In this document: piece by piece, positions 33,785 through 43,238 of the stretch
Position numbering within the stretch: the stretch's first letter is position 1
Layout of the letters: each line of letters opens with the position of its first letter
Assembly: GCF_016807805.1 (NCBI RefSeq)
Contig: NZ_CP063362.1
Span: forward strand, 2,531,001-2,595,000
Direction of reading: 5' to 3'
Length of the DNA stretch: 64,000 nt
Source of the DNA: Xanthobacter dioxanivorans
GTDB taxonomy: Bacteria; Pseudomonadota; Alphaproteobacteria; Rhizobiales; Xanthobacteraceae
Translations under genes and position numbers: made by a program
The notes under the pieces: model-generated
Database searches by the model: none
What the model was told of the DNA's origin: nothing
Seen by the model: only the letters and a program-made list of their open reading frames with translations

Positions 33785-34113
33785 TGCCGATCCGCACTTC
33801 CATTGATCGCCGCCTGCTGCGAGCTGGTGCTTCTGCACTCGCCTTCGCCTGCGCGGTGTCCGCCGCCCATGCCTCCGGCTCCTCGATGCCTTGGGAGACC
33901 CCTTTGCAGTCCATCCTGGAGTCCATCCAGGGGCCCGTCGCCAAGATCATCGCGGTGATCATCATCATCTCGACCGGCCTGGCTCTCGCCTTTGGCGACA
34001 CCTCCGGCGGGTTCCGCCGGCTGATCCAAATCGTGTTCGGCCTCTCCATCGCCTTCGCCGCTTCCAGCTTCTTCCTCTCTTTCTTCTCCTTCAGCGGCGG
34101 AGCGCTGGTCTGA
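33784..34113 (+). CDS. trbC: Conjugal pilin TrbC
   Basis: The 109-residue protein has an N-terminal signal and two long hydrophobic segments (IIAVIIIISTGLALAFG and IQIVFGLSIAFAASSFFLSF), the layout of VirB2/TrbC prepilin. It is processed and cyclised by TraF-type peptidase (traF at 14093). ATG 33784 overlaps the trbB stop, and the stop overlaps the trbD start. Confidence 0.92.
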   Translation: MPIRTSIDRRLLRAGASALAFACAVSAAHASGSSMPWETPLQSILESIQGPVAKIIAVIIIISTGLALAFGDTSGGFRRLIQIVFGLSIAFAASSFFLSFFSFSGGALV

Positions 34114-34385
34114 TGGCCGGGGACACCGGCGACGTGCCGGGCTTCTGCGTCCCGGCGCATCGGGCGCTCAGCGAGCCGATCCTGCTCGGCGGGGCGCCGC
34201 GGGCCCTCGCCATCTTCAACGGCACGCTCGCCGGTGCCGTCGGACTGGGCTTGAGGCTCTGGCTCGTGGGCCTCGCGCTCTGGGCGATTGGCCACCTCGC
34301 CGCCGTCTGGGCCGCCAAGCGGGATCCGCTCTTCGTCGACGTGGTGCGCCGGCATCTGCGCATCCCCTCCCACCTGTCGGTCTGA
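34113..34385 (+). CDS. trbD: TrbD (VirB3-like) membrane protein
   Basis: The 90-residue protein has the TrbD/VirB3 pattern: PAHRALSEPILLGGAPR, a central hydrophobic pair (GTLAGAVGLGLRLWLVGLAL), and the PLFVDVVRRHLRIPSHL C-terminus. It is an inner-membrane part of the Trb complex that works with TrbE. ATG overlaps the trbC TGA. Confidence 0.93.
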   Translation: MAGDTGDVPGFCVPAHRALSEPILLGGAPRALAIFNGTLAGAVGLGLRLWLVGLALWAIGHLAAVWAAKRDPLFVDVVRRHLRIPSHLSV

Positions 34386-34395
34386 GGGGGCGATC

Positions 34396-36825
34396 ATGAT
34401 GAACCTCGCCGAGTATCGCCGACGTGGGAGCCGGCTCGTGGACTATTTGCCGTGGGCGGCCCTGGTCGGCCCTGGCATCGTCCTCAACAAGGACGGCAGC
34501 TTCCAGCGCACAGCGCGCTTCCGGGGGCCGGACCTCGACTCGGCCGTGCCAGCCGAGCTAGTGGCCGTGGCAGGTCGCCTCAACAGCGCCTTCCGCCGCC
34601 TCGGCTCCGGCTGGGCGCTGTTCGTGGAAGCCCAACGGGAGGAGGCGGGCGCTTATCCCGAGAGCCTCTTCCCCGATCCCGCCTCCGCATTGGTGGATGC
34701 CGAGCGGAAGGCGGGGTTCGCCGAAGCCGGCAGCCACTTCGAGTCGAGCTACTTCCTCACCTTCATCTGGCTCCCACCGGCGGAGGATGCCGCACGGGTG
34801 GAGAGCTGGCTCTATGAGGGGCGAGGGCGCGAGGGTGTCGATCCACGCGAAGCACTGAGTGGCTTCGTCGATCGGACAGACCGCGTGCTCCGGCTGGTCG
34901 AAGCCTTCATGCCAGATTGCCACTGGCTTGATGACGCCGAGACCCTGACCTATCTGCACGGCTGCGTCTCGACCCGGCGCCAGCGGGTCCGTGTCCCCGA
35001 GACGCCCATGTACCTCGATGCGCTCCTCGCCGACCAGCCACTCACCGGCGGGCTGGAGCCCATGTTGGGCGCGGAGCACTTGCGTGTCCTCACCATCGTG
35101 GGTTTTCCCACGGCGACGACGCCGGGGATCCTCGACGACCTCAACCGACTGGCCTTTCCCTATCGCTGGTCGACCCGCGCCATCCTCCTCGACAAGACTG
35201 ACGCGACCCGACTTCTCACGAAGATCCGTCGGCAATGGTTCGCCAAACGCAAGTCCATCGCCGCCATCCTCAAGGAGGTGATGACCAACGAGGCTTCGGT
35301 GCTGGTGGATTCCGATGCCGCTAACAAGGCGGAGGACGCCGACCTGGCCTTGCAGGAGCTCGGCGCCGACCATGCCGGCATCGTCTATGTCACCGCCACG
35401 GTAACCGTCTGGGATGCTGATCCCCGTTTCGCCGACGAGAAGCTCCGGCTGGTGGAGAAGGTGATCCAGGGCCGGGACTTCACGGCCATGGTCGAGACCA
35501 TCAACGCCGTGGATGCCTGGCTCGGCAGCCTGCCGGGGCACGTCTATGCCAATGTCCGCCAGCCGCCGGTCTCCACCATGAACCTCGCGCATATGATCCC
35601 GCTCTCGGCGGTGTGGGCCGGAGACGAACAGGACGCGCATTTCAACGCCCCGCCGCTGTTCTACGGGAAGACGGAGGGGTCGACCCCGTTCCGCTTCTCG
35701 CTCCACGTGGGGGATGTGGGCCACACCCTGGTGGTGGGACCGACCGGCGCGGGCAAGTCCGTGCTGCTGGCGCTCATGGCTCTGCAGTTCCGGCGCTATG
35801 CCGGATCTCAGGTGTTCGCCTTCGACTTCGGCGGCAGCATCCGGGCCGCCGCCCTCGCCATGGGTGGCGACTGGCACGATCTGGGCGGAAGCCTTGCCGA
35901 GGAGAGCATCGCGCTCCAGCCGCTCGCCCGCGTGGATGAACTCTCCGAGCGCAGCTGGGCGGCGGACTGGATCGTGGCGATCCTCACGCGCGAGGGTGTC
36001 CCCATCACTCCGGAGGTGAAGGAGCATATCTGGTCGGCGCTGTCCTCGCTGGCTTCCGCGCCGGTCGAGGAACGCACCCTGACGGGCCTTGCCGTCCTCC
36101 TCCAATCAAATGCGCTGAAGCAGGCCTTGCGACCCTATTGCATCAGCGGTGCCCATGGCCGGCTGCTCGATGCCGAAGCCGAGCATCTGGGGCAGGCCTC
36201 CGTCCAGGCCTTTGAGACCGAGGGACTGATTGGCACGAGTGCGGCCCCGGCGGTCCTCTCCTATCTCTTCCACCGCATCGAGGACCGGCTCGACGGATCG
36301 CCAACCCTTCTCATCATCGACGAGGGATGGCTGGCCCTCGATGACCCGGGCTTCGCCGGACAGCTCAGGGAATGGCTCAAGACCCTGCGCAAGAAGAACG
36401 CCAGCGTGGTGTTCGCCACCCAATCCCTCTCGGACATCGACGGCTCGGCCATCGCTCCTGCCATCATCGAGAGCTGCCAGACCCGCCTGTTGCTGCCCAA
36501 CGAGCGGGCGGTCGAGCCCCAGATCACCGCCATCTATCGCCGCTTCGGCCTCAATGACCGGCAGATCGAGATCCTCGCCCGAGCGACGCCGAAGCGGGAC
36601 TATTGCTGCCAATCCCGGCGCGGCAACCGCCTGTTCGAGCTCGGCCTGTCGCAGGTGGCGCTCGCTTTGTGCGCCGCCGCGTCCAAGACCGATCAGGCTG
36701 CGCTCTCGCAGGTTTTTGCAGAGCACGGGCGCGATGGCTTCTTCGCGGCCTGGCTACGCCATCGCGGCCTCGGCTGGGCCGCCGACCTCATCCCTAAACT
36801 CGACAATCTGGAGACACGCTCATGA
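34396..36825 (+). CDS. trbE: TrbE (VirB4-like) ATPase
   Basis: The 809-residue protein has the TrbE/VirB4 N-terminal domain (MNLAEYRRRGSRLVDYLPWA) and the C-terminal ATPase: Walker A VVGPTGAGKSVLLALMALQF and Walker B LLIIDEGWLALDDPGFAG. The QSLSDIDGSAIAPAIIESC region follows. It energises pilus assembly and DNA transfer. ATG 34396 (or 34399) is preceded by GAGGGGG. Confidence 0.96.
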   Translation: MMNLAEYRRRGSRLVDYLPWAALVGPGIVLNKDGSFQRTARFRGPDLDSAVPAELVAVAGRLNSAFRRLGSGWALFVEAQREEAGAYPESLFPDPASALVDAERKAGFAEAGSHFESSYFLTFIWLPPAEDAARVESWLYEGRGREGVDPREALSGFVDRTDRVLRLVEAFMPDCHWLDDAETLTYLHGCVSTRRQRVRVPETPMYLDALLADQPLTGGLEPMLGAEHLRVLTIVGFPTATTPGILDDLNRLAFPYRWSTRAILLDKTDATRLLTKIRRQWFAKRKSIAAILKEVMTNEASVLVDSDAANKAEDADLALQELGADHAGIVYVTATVTVWDADPRFADEKLRLVEKVIQGRDFTAMVETINAVDAWLGSLPGHVYANVRQPPVSTMNLAHMIPLSAVWAGDEQDAHFNAPPLFYGKTEGSTPFRFSLHVGDVGHTLVVGPTGAGKSVLLALMALQFRRYAGSQVFAFDFGGSIRAAALAMGGDWHDLGGSLAEESIALQPLARVDELSERSWAADWIVAILTREGVPITPEVKEHIWSALSSLASAPVEERTLTGLAVLLQSNALKQALRPYCISGAHGRLLDAEAEHLGQASVQAFETEGLIGTSAAPAVLSYLFHRIEDRLDGSPTLLIIDEGWLALDDPGFAGQLREWLKTLRKKNASVVFATQSLSDIDGSAIAPAIIESCQTRLLLPNERAVEPQITAIYRRFGLNDRQIEILARATPKRDYCCQSRRGNRLFELGLSQVALALCAAASKTDQAALSQVFAEHGRDGFFAAWLRHRGLGWAADLIPKLDNLETRS

Positions 36826-37556
36826 TCCGCCGCTCTTTGCGTGTGGCGCTCCTCGCCGCGCCGTTCCTCGTCTGTCCGCTGGCGCCTGCCGCCGCGCAAT
36901 ATGTGGTCTACGACCCCTCGAACTATGCGCAGAACCTCCTTCAGGCAGCACGCGCCCTGCAGCAGGTCACCAACCAGATCACCTCGCTGCAGAACGAAGC
37001 GCAGATGCTGATCAACCAGGCCCGCAATCTCGCGAGCCTGCCATATTCCTCTCTCAGCGCGCTCCAGCAGTCGACCCAGCGGACCCAGCAACTGCTCGGG
37101 CAGGCCCAGAAGATCGCCTATGACGTCACTGCCATCGATCGCGCCTTCCAGGGCCAATATGGCTCGGTCTCCCTGAGCACCTCGGACGCCGCTCTTGTCA
37201 CCCAGGCGAAGAGCCGCTGGGAGACCACGCTGGCCGGCCTCCAGGATGCGCTGCGGGTGCAGGCGGGTGTCGTCGGCAACCTCGATACCGGGCGCTCGCA
37301 GGCCTCGACGCTGGTCGGGCAGAGCCAGGCGGCGAGCGGCGCACTGCAGGCCATGCAGGCGGGCAACCAGCTCCAGGCGCTCCAGGCCCAGCAGCTCTCC
37401 GACCTCACTGCGGTGGTGGCCGCCAATGGACGGGCGCAGGCCCTGTCCGAGGCCGAACGGGCGACGGCGGTCTCGGAGGGGCAGGAGCGCTACCGGCGCT
37501 TCTCCACCCGGACGAGCTACCAGCCCGCCACCGTCACCATGTTCCGCGGGAACTGA
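36822..37556 (+). CDS. trbJ: TrbJ (VirB5-like) conjugal transfer protein
   Basis: The 244-residue secreted protein starts with a signal peptide (RVALLAAPFLVCPLAPAAAQ). VVYDPSNYAQNLLQAARALQ and a long helical Gln-rich coil follow, typical of TrbJ/VirB5, a minor pilus component. It overlaps trbE by 4 nt. Confidence 0.93.
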   Translation: MIRRSLRVALLAAPFLVCPLAPAAAQYVVYDPSNYAQNLLQAARALQQVTNQITSLQNEAQMLINQARNLASLPYSSLSALQQSTQRTQQLLGQAQKIAYDVTAIDRAFQGQYGSVSLSTSDAALVTQAKSRWETTLAGLQDALRVQAGVVGNLDTGRSQASTLVGQSQAASGALQAMQAGNQLQALQAQQLSDLTAVVAANGRAQALSEAERATAVSEGQERYRRFSTRTSYQPATVTMFRGN

Positions 37557-37565
37557 GGGGCGGCC

Positions 37566-37826
37566 ATGGATCAGGGCACCGCGCTCAGAACCCTCGTCGT
37601 CGCCGGCCTTGTGGGCGCGGTGATCGCAGCCCTTGCCGTCTCCTCAGGCCGGGAAACGGAGTCGGTCACTGTGATCAGCGTGAAGGCAGGAAACGTCTCC
37701 TCGGCCGACCTGAAGAGCTGCGCCACGCTTGAGCAGGCCGATCCCATCGATCCGCGCTGCGCCGCGCTCTGGGAGGCGAACCGCCGCCGCTTCTTCGGCA
37801 AGCTCGTGGACGGAGCAACGCCATGA
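37566..37826 (+). CDS. trbK: Putative entry exclusion protein TrbK-alt
   Basis: The 86-residue protein has an N-terminal membrane segment (LVVAGLVGAVIAALAVS) and a Cys-containing periplasmic domain ending in RCAALWEANRRRFF, typical of the TrbK-alt family. It would block redundant transfer into cells already holding the element. The stop overlaps the trbL start. Confidence 0.85.
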   Translation: MDQGTALRTLVVAGLVGAVIAALAVSSGRETESVTVISVKAGNVSSADLKSCATLEQADPIDPRCAALWEANRRRFFGKLVDGATP

Positions 37827-39103
37827 ATGACATGGGCGTCATCGATACCTTCCTCAACACCTTCACCAGCTACATCGATTCCGGTTTCGGCCTGATCAAG
37901 GGGGAGGTGACGGGTCTCTCCTCCATCCTGATCGCCCTCGACATCACCCTCGCTGGCCTGTTCTGGGCCTGGGGCGCCGACGAGGATGTGATGCGCCGGC
38001 TGGTGAGGAAGACGCTGGCCATCGGCTTCTTCGCCTGGATCATCGGCAACTTCAACGCGCTCGCGAAGATCGTGTTCGAGAGCTTCGCCGGGCTCGGCCT
38101 CAAGGCAGGCGGGTCGACCATCAGCACTGCGGAGTTCCTGCGGCCGGGGCGACTGGCGGAAGTGGGGCTCACCGCCGGCCAGCCGCTGCTGGATGCCGCG
38201 AGCCAGCTCACCGGACCCGTAGCGCTCTTCGTCAATGCCGTGCAGATCACCGTGCTGCTGGTCTCCTGGCTCCTGATCCTGATCGCCTTCTTCATTCTGG
38301 CGGTGCAACTGTTCGTCACCCTCATCGAGTTCAAGCTAACGACGCTCGCCGGCTTCGTCCTCATCCCCTTCGCCTTCTTCGGCAAGACCGCGTTCCTCGC
38401 CGAGAAGGTGCTCGGCAACATCGTGGCCTCCGGCGTGAAGGTGATGGTGCTGGCCGTCATCGTCGGCATCGGCTCGGGGCTGTTCTCTCAATTCACCACC
38501 TCCTATGGCGATGCCCAGCCGACCATCAGCCAGGCCCTGTCCGCCGTGCTGGCAGCGCTGGCGCTCCTCGGTCTCGGCATCTTCGGACCCGGGATCGCCA
38601 CGGGACTGATCACGGGTGCGCCGCAGCTCGGTGCAGGCGCTGCCGTCGGGACCGGCCTCGCCGCAGGAGGTGCGGCGCTTGCGGGAGCCGGCGCAGCGGG
38701 CATGGCAATGCGGGGGGCTGGTGCTGCCCTGTCGGGAACAGCCGCGGCGGCACGAGCCGGAGCCAGCCTCGCCGGAGGTGCTGCATCCGCTTACGGCGCC
38801 GGCGCCGCCGGCCAGTCTGGGTTGTCCGGCGTCGCAGGAGGTCTGGGCGGCGTTGCGCGCGCCGGAGCCACTGACGCAACCTCTCCCTTGCGCGGTTCAG
38901 CCGCCGCGCGGCAGTCCTCCGGAGCCGCTGCCACCTCGTCGAGCGCTCCGGCCTCTTCCAATGATGTTCCTGATTGGGCGAGGCGCATGCGCCGCTCTCA
39001 GCAGGTAACCCACGGCATCCAGACCGCGATCCATGCGGTGCGGTCTGGCGACAGCCATGGCGGCGGCTCCACCATCTCCCTCTCCGAAAGTGATCGCTCA
39101 TGA
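37823..39103 (+). CDS. trbL: TrbL (VirB6-like) membrane protein
   Basis: The 426-residue protein has five to six membrane segments in the first ~270 residues (for example ITVLLVSWLLILIAFFILAV and NIVASGVKVMVLAVIVGIGS). A long Ala/Gly-rich tail rich in GAGAAG-type runs follows, normal for TrbL. It forms the inner-membrane translocation channel. It overlaps trbK and trbF by 4 nt. Confidence 0.94.
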   Translation: MNDMGVIDTFLNTFTSYIDSGFGLIKGEVTGLSSILIALDITLAGLFWAWGADEDVMRRLVRKTLAIGFFAWIIGNFNALAKIVFESFAGLGLKAGGSTISTAEFLRPGRLAEVGLTAGQPLLDAASQLTGPVALFVNAVQITVLLVSWLLILIAFFILAVQLFVTLIEFKLTTLAGFVLIPFAFFGKTAFLAEKVLGNIVASGVKVMVLAVIVGIGSGLFSQFTTSYGDAQPTISQALSAVLAALALLGLGIFGPGIATGLITGAPQLGAGAAVGTGLAAGGAALAGAGAAGMAMRGAGAALSGTAAAARAGASLAGGAASAYGAGAAGQSGLSGVAGGLGGVARAGATDATSPLRGSAAARQSSGAAATSSSAPASSNDVPDWARRMRRSQQVTHGIQTAIHAVRSGDSHGGGSTISLSESDRS

Positions 39104-39789
39104 CGCCCTTCAAGCGACCCGCCGTCCATTACGGCCGCTCCCCCGAACCCGAGACGCCCTATCAGCGCGCGGCCCAGGTCTGGGACGACCGCATCGGCTC
39201 CGCCCGCGTCCAGGCCAAGAACTGGCGTCTCATGGCCTTCGGCTGCCTCACTTTGTCCGCCGGCCTCTCCGGGGCCGTGGCATGGCAGGCCCTGAGCGGC
39301 TCGGTGGTGCCGTGGGTCGTTGAGGTGGACAAGCTCGGGCAGGCGCAGGCGGTGGCACCCGCCACCTCGGACTATCGCCCCTCCGATCCCCAGATCGCCT
39401 TCCACCTCGCCCGCTTCATCGAGGAGGTGCGCAGCATCTCCGCCGATCCCGTCATTGTCCGGCAGAACTGGCTTAGGGCCTATGCCTATACGACGCAGGC
39501 CGGAGCAGTCGCCCTCAACGACTATGCCCGGGCTAACGATCCCTTCGCCCGGGTCGGCAAGCAACAGGTCGCGGTGGAGGTCTCGAGCGTGATCCGCGCC
39601 TCGCCGGACTCCTTCCGCATTGCCTGGACCGAGCGCTGCTACCAGGACGGCAGCCTCGCCGACACTGTCCGCTGGAGCGCCATCCTCACCGTCGTGGTGC
39701 AGGCGCCGCGGGACGCCGAGCGCCTCCGGGCCAATCCGCTTGGGATCTACGTCAACGCCATCAACTGGTCGAAGGAACTCGCACAATGA
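39100..39789 (+). CDS. trbF: TrbF (VirB8-like) protein
   Basis: The 229-residue protein has a cytoplasmic start (PFKRPAVHYGRSPEPETPYQ) and one membrane helix (LMAFGCLTLSAGLSGAVAW). A VirB8-like periplasmic domain follows: IAFHLARFIEEVRSISADP and VEVSSVIRASPDSFRIAWTE. It is the assembly core of the channel. It overlaps trbL and trbG. Confidence 0.94.
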   Translation: MTPFKRPAVHYGRSPEPETPYQRAAQVWDDRIGSARVQAKNWRLMAFGCLTLSAGLSGAVAWQALSGSVVPWVVEVDKLGQAQAVAPATSDYRPSDPQIAFHLARFIEEVRSISADPVIVRQNWLRAYAYTTQAGAVALNDYARANDPFARVGKQQVAVEVSSVIRASPDSFRIAWTERCYQDGSLADTVRWSAILTVVVQAPRDAERLRANPLGIYVNAINWSKELAQ

Positions 39790-40838
39790 CGACGGCCATC
39801 CGCAATTCCGGGAGGCCGGCTTTCCGGGGCCTCTCCTTTCTGGCTTTCCGTAAGTCCGGCTTGCCGCTTCTCCTCATTTGCACTTCCGCGCTCGCCGGCT
39901 GTGCCACCTTCGAGAAGCCGCCGGAGATCGAATATGACGATGCGCCGCCCGCCGTCTTCAAGGCCGAGCCGCCGGGGCCGGTGCGCATCGTCGAGCTGCC
40001 GAAGCCTTTGCCGCTGCCGGGCCAGCTGAAGCCGGTGGGAAAGGATGGCAAGGCGGAGCCCGAAGCCGCTGACCCTGCCTCCCGGGTCAATCAGGCCAAT
40101 GCCGCCGCCCGGGTCCAGCCGGTGCGCAATGGCTTCATCAACTCCATGCAGGTCTATCCCTTCGTGGAGGGCGCCCTCTATCAGGTCTATGCCGCGCCCG
40201 GACAGGTCACCGACATCGCCCTGCAGCCCGGCGAGCAACTGGTGGGCTCAGGGCCTGTAGCTGCCGGCGACACCGTGCGCTGGATCATCGGTGATACGGA
40301 GAGCGGAGCAGGGGGCGGGAAGCAGGTCCACATCCTAGTCAAGCCCACGCGATCGGACCTCGTCACCAACCTCGTCATCAACACCAATCTGCGCACCTAT
40401 CACATGGAGCTGCGGTCCACCGAGAAGACCTACATGGCCTCGGTCTCCTGGCAGTATCCCCAGGACCAGCTTATCGCCCTGAGGCGCCAGAATGCCGAGG
40501 CGGCAGTCATGCAACCCGTCGCCGCCGGCATCGACCTGACCAAAGTGAACTTCCGCTACGAGGTCACCGGTGACCGGGCGCCGTGGCGACCGCTACGGGC
40601 GTTCGACGATGGCCAGCAGGTGTTCATCGAGTTTCCCCGCGGGATCGCCCAGGGCGAGATGCCGCCGCTGTTCGTGGTCGGCCCCCAGGGCGACACCTCC
40701 GAGCTCGTGAACTATCGCGTGCGTGGCAGCTACATGATCGTCGACCGCCTCTTCGCCGCAGCCGAGCTGCGCTTTGGCGCCGACAAGGACCAGAAGCGCG
40801 TGCGCATCTCCCGTACCGATGGGAGGCCGGTCCTATGA
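39786..40838 (+). CDS. trbG: TrbG (VirB9-like) protein
   Basis: The 350-residue protein has a signal/lipobox-like start (LLLICTSALAGCATF), a proline-rich linker and a VirB9 domain (FVEGALYQVYAAPGQVTDIA, then the RLFAAAELRFGADKDQKRVR end). The Cys in LAGC suggests a lipoprotein. It is part of the outer-membrane core complex with TrbI. Confidence 0.94.
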   Translation: MTTAIRNSGRPAFRGLSFLAFRKSGLPLLLICTSALAGCATFEKPPEIEYDDAPPAVFKAEPPGPVRIVELPKPLPLPGQLKPVGKDGKAEPEAADPASRVNQANAAARVQPVRNGFINSMQVYPFVEGALYQVYAAPGQVTDIALQPGEQLVGSGPVAAGDTVRWIIGDTESGAGGGKQVHILVKPTRSDLVTNLVINTNLRTYHMELRSTEKTYMASVSWQYPQDQLIALRRQNAEAAVMQPVAAGIDLTKVNFRYEVTGDRAPWRPLRAFDDGQQVFIEFPRGIAQGEMPPLFVVGPQGDTSELVNYRVRGSYMIVDRLFAAAELRFGADKDQKRVRISRTDGRPVL

Positions 40839-42082
40839 GCGGCATCGAACCCGGGAAAGAGAAAGGGCCGGGACCGGCCAGTGATGCCGGCACCCGGCCG
40901 CTGACGGGGGAGGCTGTGGCGGCCATGCGGCTTCGGCCGGAGCCGCCACGGGTGACTCGGCTTTCCCGAAAAGTGCTGGCCGGGCTGGGGCTGGTTGCCG
41001 GGCTCGGGATCGGCGGTGCCTTGATCTACGCCCTTCAGGCGCGCAGGGACCGTGGGCCGGGACAGGAACTCTACGCCACCGATATCAAGGCGACGCCGGA
41101 CGGGCTCGCCGGCCTGCCGAAGGATTACACCGGCATCCCCAAGCTCGGACCGCCGCTGCCAGGGGACCTCGGCCGGCCGATCCTCAATGCACAGACGACG
41201 GCCCAGCCGCCGATCCCCACGATGGGAGGCATCCCCAATTCCGCTCTGAGCCCTGAGGAGCAGCGCCAGCAGCAGGAGACCGAGGCCGCGCGGACCGGAC
41301 GTCTGTTCGCCCAGACCAACACGCGGCCGGCGAGCCCTGTCGTGGGGCAACAGGTCAGCGTAGGGGTGGCAACAACGGCGGCAGCTGTCCCCGATCTAGC
41401 ATCCCTCGGTCTCGTGTCGCAGGCGGCAACACCCACGGCCCAGGAACGGCAGGTGGCCTTTCTCAACCAGGCGGTAGACCGACGCACCGTGTCGCAGGAC
41501 CGTGTTACGGCTCCCGCCACGGTCCACATCCTGCAGGCGGGCGCCGTCATTCCCGCAGCGCTGATCACCGGCATCCGCTCCGACCTACCGGGTCAGATCA
41601 CCGCCCAGGTCACCGAGAATGTCCATGACAGCCCGACCGGCCGGATCCTCCTAATTCCCCAGGGCACGCGCATCATAGGTCAGTATGACAATGGTGTCGG
41701 TTTCGGACAGCGCCGGCTGCTCCTGGTCTGGAACCGGCTGATCTTCCCCAATGGCCGCTCCATCGTGCTGGAGCGCCAGCTTGGTGCCGACGCCCAAGGC
41801 TATGCCGGCCTTGAGGACGGCGTCGACTATCACTGGGGCGAGTTGTTCAAGGCCGCCGTGCTCTCCACCATCCTGAGCGCCGGCGCGAATGCGGGCTCGT
41901 CTGGCAACGACAGCGACCTCGCCAGCGCCCTGCGCGAGGGCGCCTCCGACAGCATCAGCCAGACGGGACGCCAGATCGTCCAGCGCCAGCTCAACATTGC
42001 GCCGACGCTGACCATCCGGGCGGGGTACCCGGTGCGGGTCATCGTTACGCGCGATCTCGTTCTCGAACCTTTTGGAGGCTGA
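40835..42082 (+). CDS. trbI: TrbI (VirB10-like) protein
   Basis: The 415-residue protein has an N-terminal cytoplasmic tail, one membrane helix (VLAGLGLVAGLGIGGALIYA), a Pro/Gln-rich linker and a VirB10 C-terminal beta-barrel domain: IQAGAVIPAALITGIRSDLP-like text, RILLIPQGTRIIGQYDNGVG and TIRAGYPVRVIVTRDLVL. It spans the envelope and couples ATPases to the outer-membrane core. ATG 40835 overlaps the trbG stop. Confidence 0.95.
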   Translation: MSGIEPGKEKGPGPASDAGTRPLTGEAVAAMRLRPEPPRVTRLSRKVLAGLGLVAGLGIGGALIYALQARRDRGPGQELYATDIKATPDGLAGLPKDYTGIPKLGPPLPGDLGRPILNAQTTAQPPIPTMGGIPNSALSPEEQRQQQETEAARTGRLFAQTNTRPASPVVGQQVSVGVATTAAAVPDLASLGLVSQAATPTAQERQVAFLNQAVDRRTVSQDRVTAPATVHILQAGAVIPAALITGIRSDLPGQITAQVTENVHDSPTGRILLIPQGTRIIGQYDNGVGFGQRRLLLVWNRLIFPNGRSIVLERQLGADAQGYAGLEDGVDYHWGELFKAAVLSTILSAGANAGSSGNDSDLASALREGASDSISQTGRQIVQRQLNIAPTLTIRAGYPVRVIVTRDLVLEPFGG

Positions 42083-42083
42083 T

Positions 42084-42367
42084 ATGCCGAAGCTGAAGCT
42101 CACCGAGATCCTCGACGACAAGCCGGTGAAGGTGACGGTGGAGTTGCCGGCGAAGCTCCACCGCGATCTTGTCGCTTATGCGCAGGTGCTCGGTGGAGAA
42201 GCAGGAAGCTCCATACCGGATCCCGCCCGGCTCATCGCCCGATGCTCGAACGCTTCATGGCGGCGGATCGAGGATTTGCGAAGTCGCGGCGGACCAAGGA
42301 GGGGCAGGAGAAGCACATCGCTACGGGCGCGAGTTTTCCGAGCGGCTCAGAATCCGAGCGAGGCTGA
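42084..42367 (+). pseudogene. DUF2274 gene with a one-base frameshift
   Basis: The gene always follows trbI in this ICE type. It starts normally (MPKLKLTEILDDKPVKVTVE, then LHRDLVAYAQVLGGEAGSS) but the frame breaks at GCCCGATG (about 42236-42244). With one extra C the protein resumes as P-M-L-E-R-F-M-A-A-D-R-G-F-A-K-S-R-R and ends at TGA 42365-42367. Unshifted, it runs to 42425 with unrelated text. Its 3' end overlaps the convergent LysR gene. Role unknown, but family members are small and conserved. Confidence 0.75.
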
Positions 42368-43238
42368 GCAGAGTCCGGGCAGCTGGATTATCGTTCTTTG
42401 GAGACGTGATGGCAAAGAAGGGTAGGATCTCTCCGGCGATCGGCCGGTAAATCACCCCCGGGATTGAAATGGCCGTCTCCGACGCAAGCATGGGCGCGAC
42501 GCCGCGACGCGAGGCCACGAGACCCAAGAGACTATATCGTCCGATGTTCTGAACCCGAAACCGAGGCTGGCGTCCAATCTGGCTTAGCCGAAGGCTAAGG
42601 TAGTCTCGGACCTCATCGCCCGGCCCGCCGGGACGTACCAGAAACTCCTCAAGCGCGAGATCGCTCCAGCTCAATTCACTCTTAGCGCCCAGGGGATGCT
42701 CATCCCAGACAGCCGCGAACACCTGCTCCCGCCAAAGCTCGTGAGCATCGTACGGATGTTGTTTCCGGTTCCCAATCGTGAAGGCAATATCCATCTGAAG
42801 TTTATTGAGTAAAAACATATGACATTCTGCCGATCCTTCAATAAAATCAACCTCGACGCTCGGATACCTATCATCATAAAGTCCAAACAGCCGGGAGACA
42901 AAGCCGGAGGCGATAGACGAGAACAGCCCTACTCTCAGGTGGCCTGTCTCTGAGCGGCCGATAGCGCTCACCTCCCTTAGGCCTTCATCCAGCTGGCCCA
43001 ATGCCAATCGCGCTCGTGTCAGGAACCGCTGCCCAGCCAAGGTTAGGGCAATGCCACCCGCGTGACGAATAAACAAGGACGCACCGATTTGATCTTCCAG
43101 GTCTCGGATGCGCCGGCTGACTGCTGATTCCTGAACATGAAGACCATTCGCAGCCTTGCGAAAGCTGCCGAATTCTGCGGCGGCGACGAAGGTTCGTAGA
43201 TGCCGTATTTCTGACTGCAATTTAGATTTTGGCTTCAC
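42321..43238 (-). CDS. LysR-family regulator
   Basis: The 305-residue protein is a standard LysR regulator: HTH EIRHLRTFVAAAEFGSFRKA, ESAVSRRIRDLEDQ, then a periplasmic-binding-like effector domain. It lies convergent to trbI and DUF2274, as a LysR gene does in many relatives, so it may be part of the backbone. An alternative is control of the itaconate-type operon at 43.7-47.6 kb, which it is divergent to (445-bp spacer). The sequence alone does not decide. Confidence 0.9.
   Translation of the reverse strand: MKPKSKLQSEIRHLRTFVAAAEFGSFRKAANGLHVQESAVSRRIRDLEDQIGASLFIRHAGGIALTLAGQRFLTRARLALGQLDEGLREVSAIGRSETGHLRVGLFSSIASGFVSRLFGLYDDRYPSVEVDFIEGSAECHMFLLNKLQMDIAFTIGNRKQHPYDAHELWREQVFAAVWDEHPLGAKSELSWSDLALEEFLVRPGGPGDEVRDYLSLRLSQIGRQPRFRVQNIGRYSLLGLVASRRGVAPMLASETAISIPGVIYRPIAGEILPFFAITSPKNDNPAARTLLSLARILSRSENSRP

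Noticed and set aside
42321..43238. Firm assignment of this LysR gene as the itaconate regulator (RipR-like)
   Set aside because: A LysR gene at this place is also common in the ICE backbone, so its target cannot be decided from position alone.
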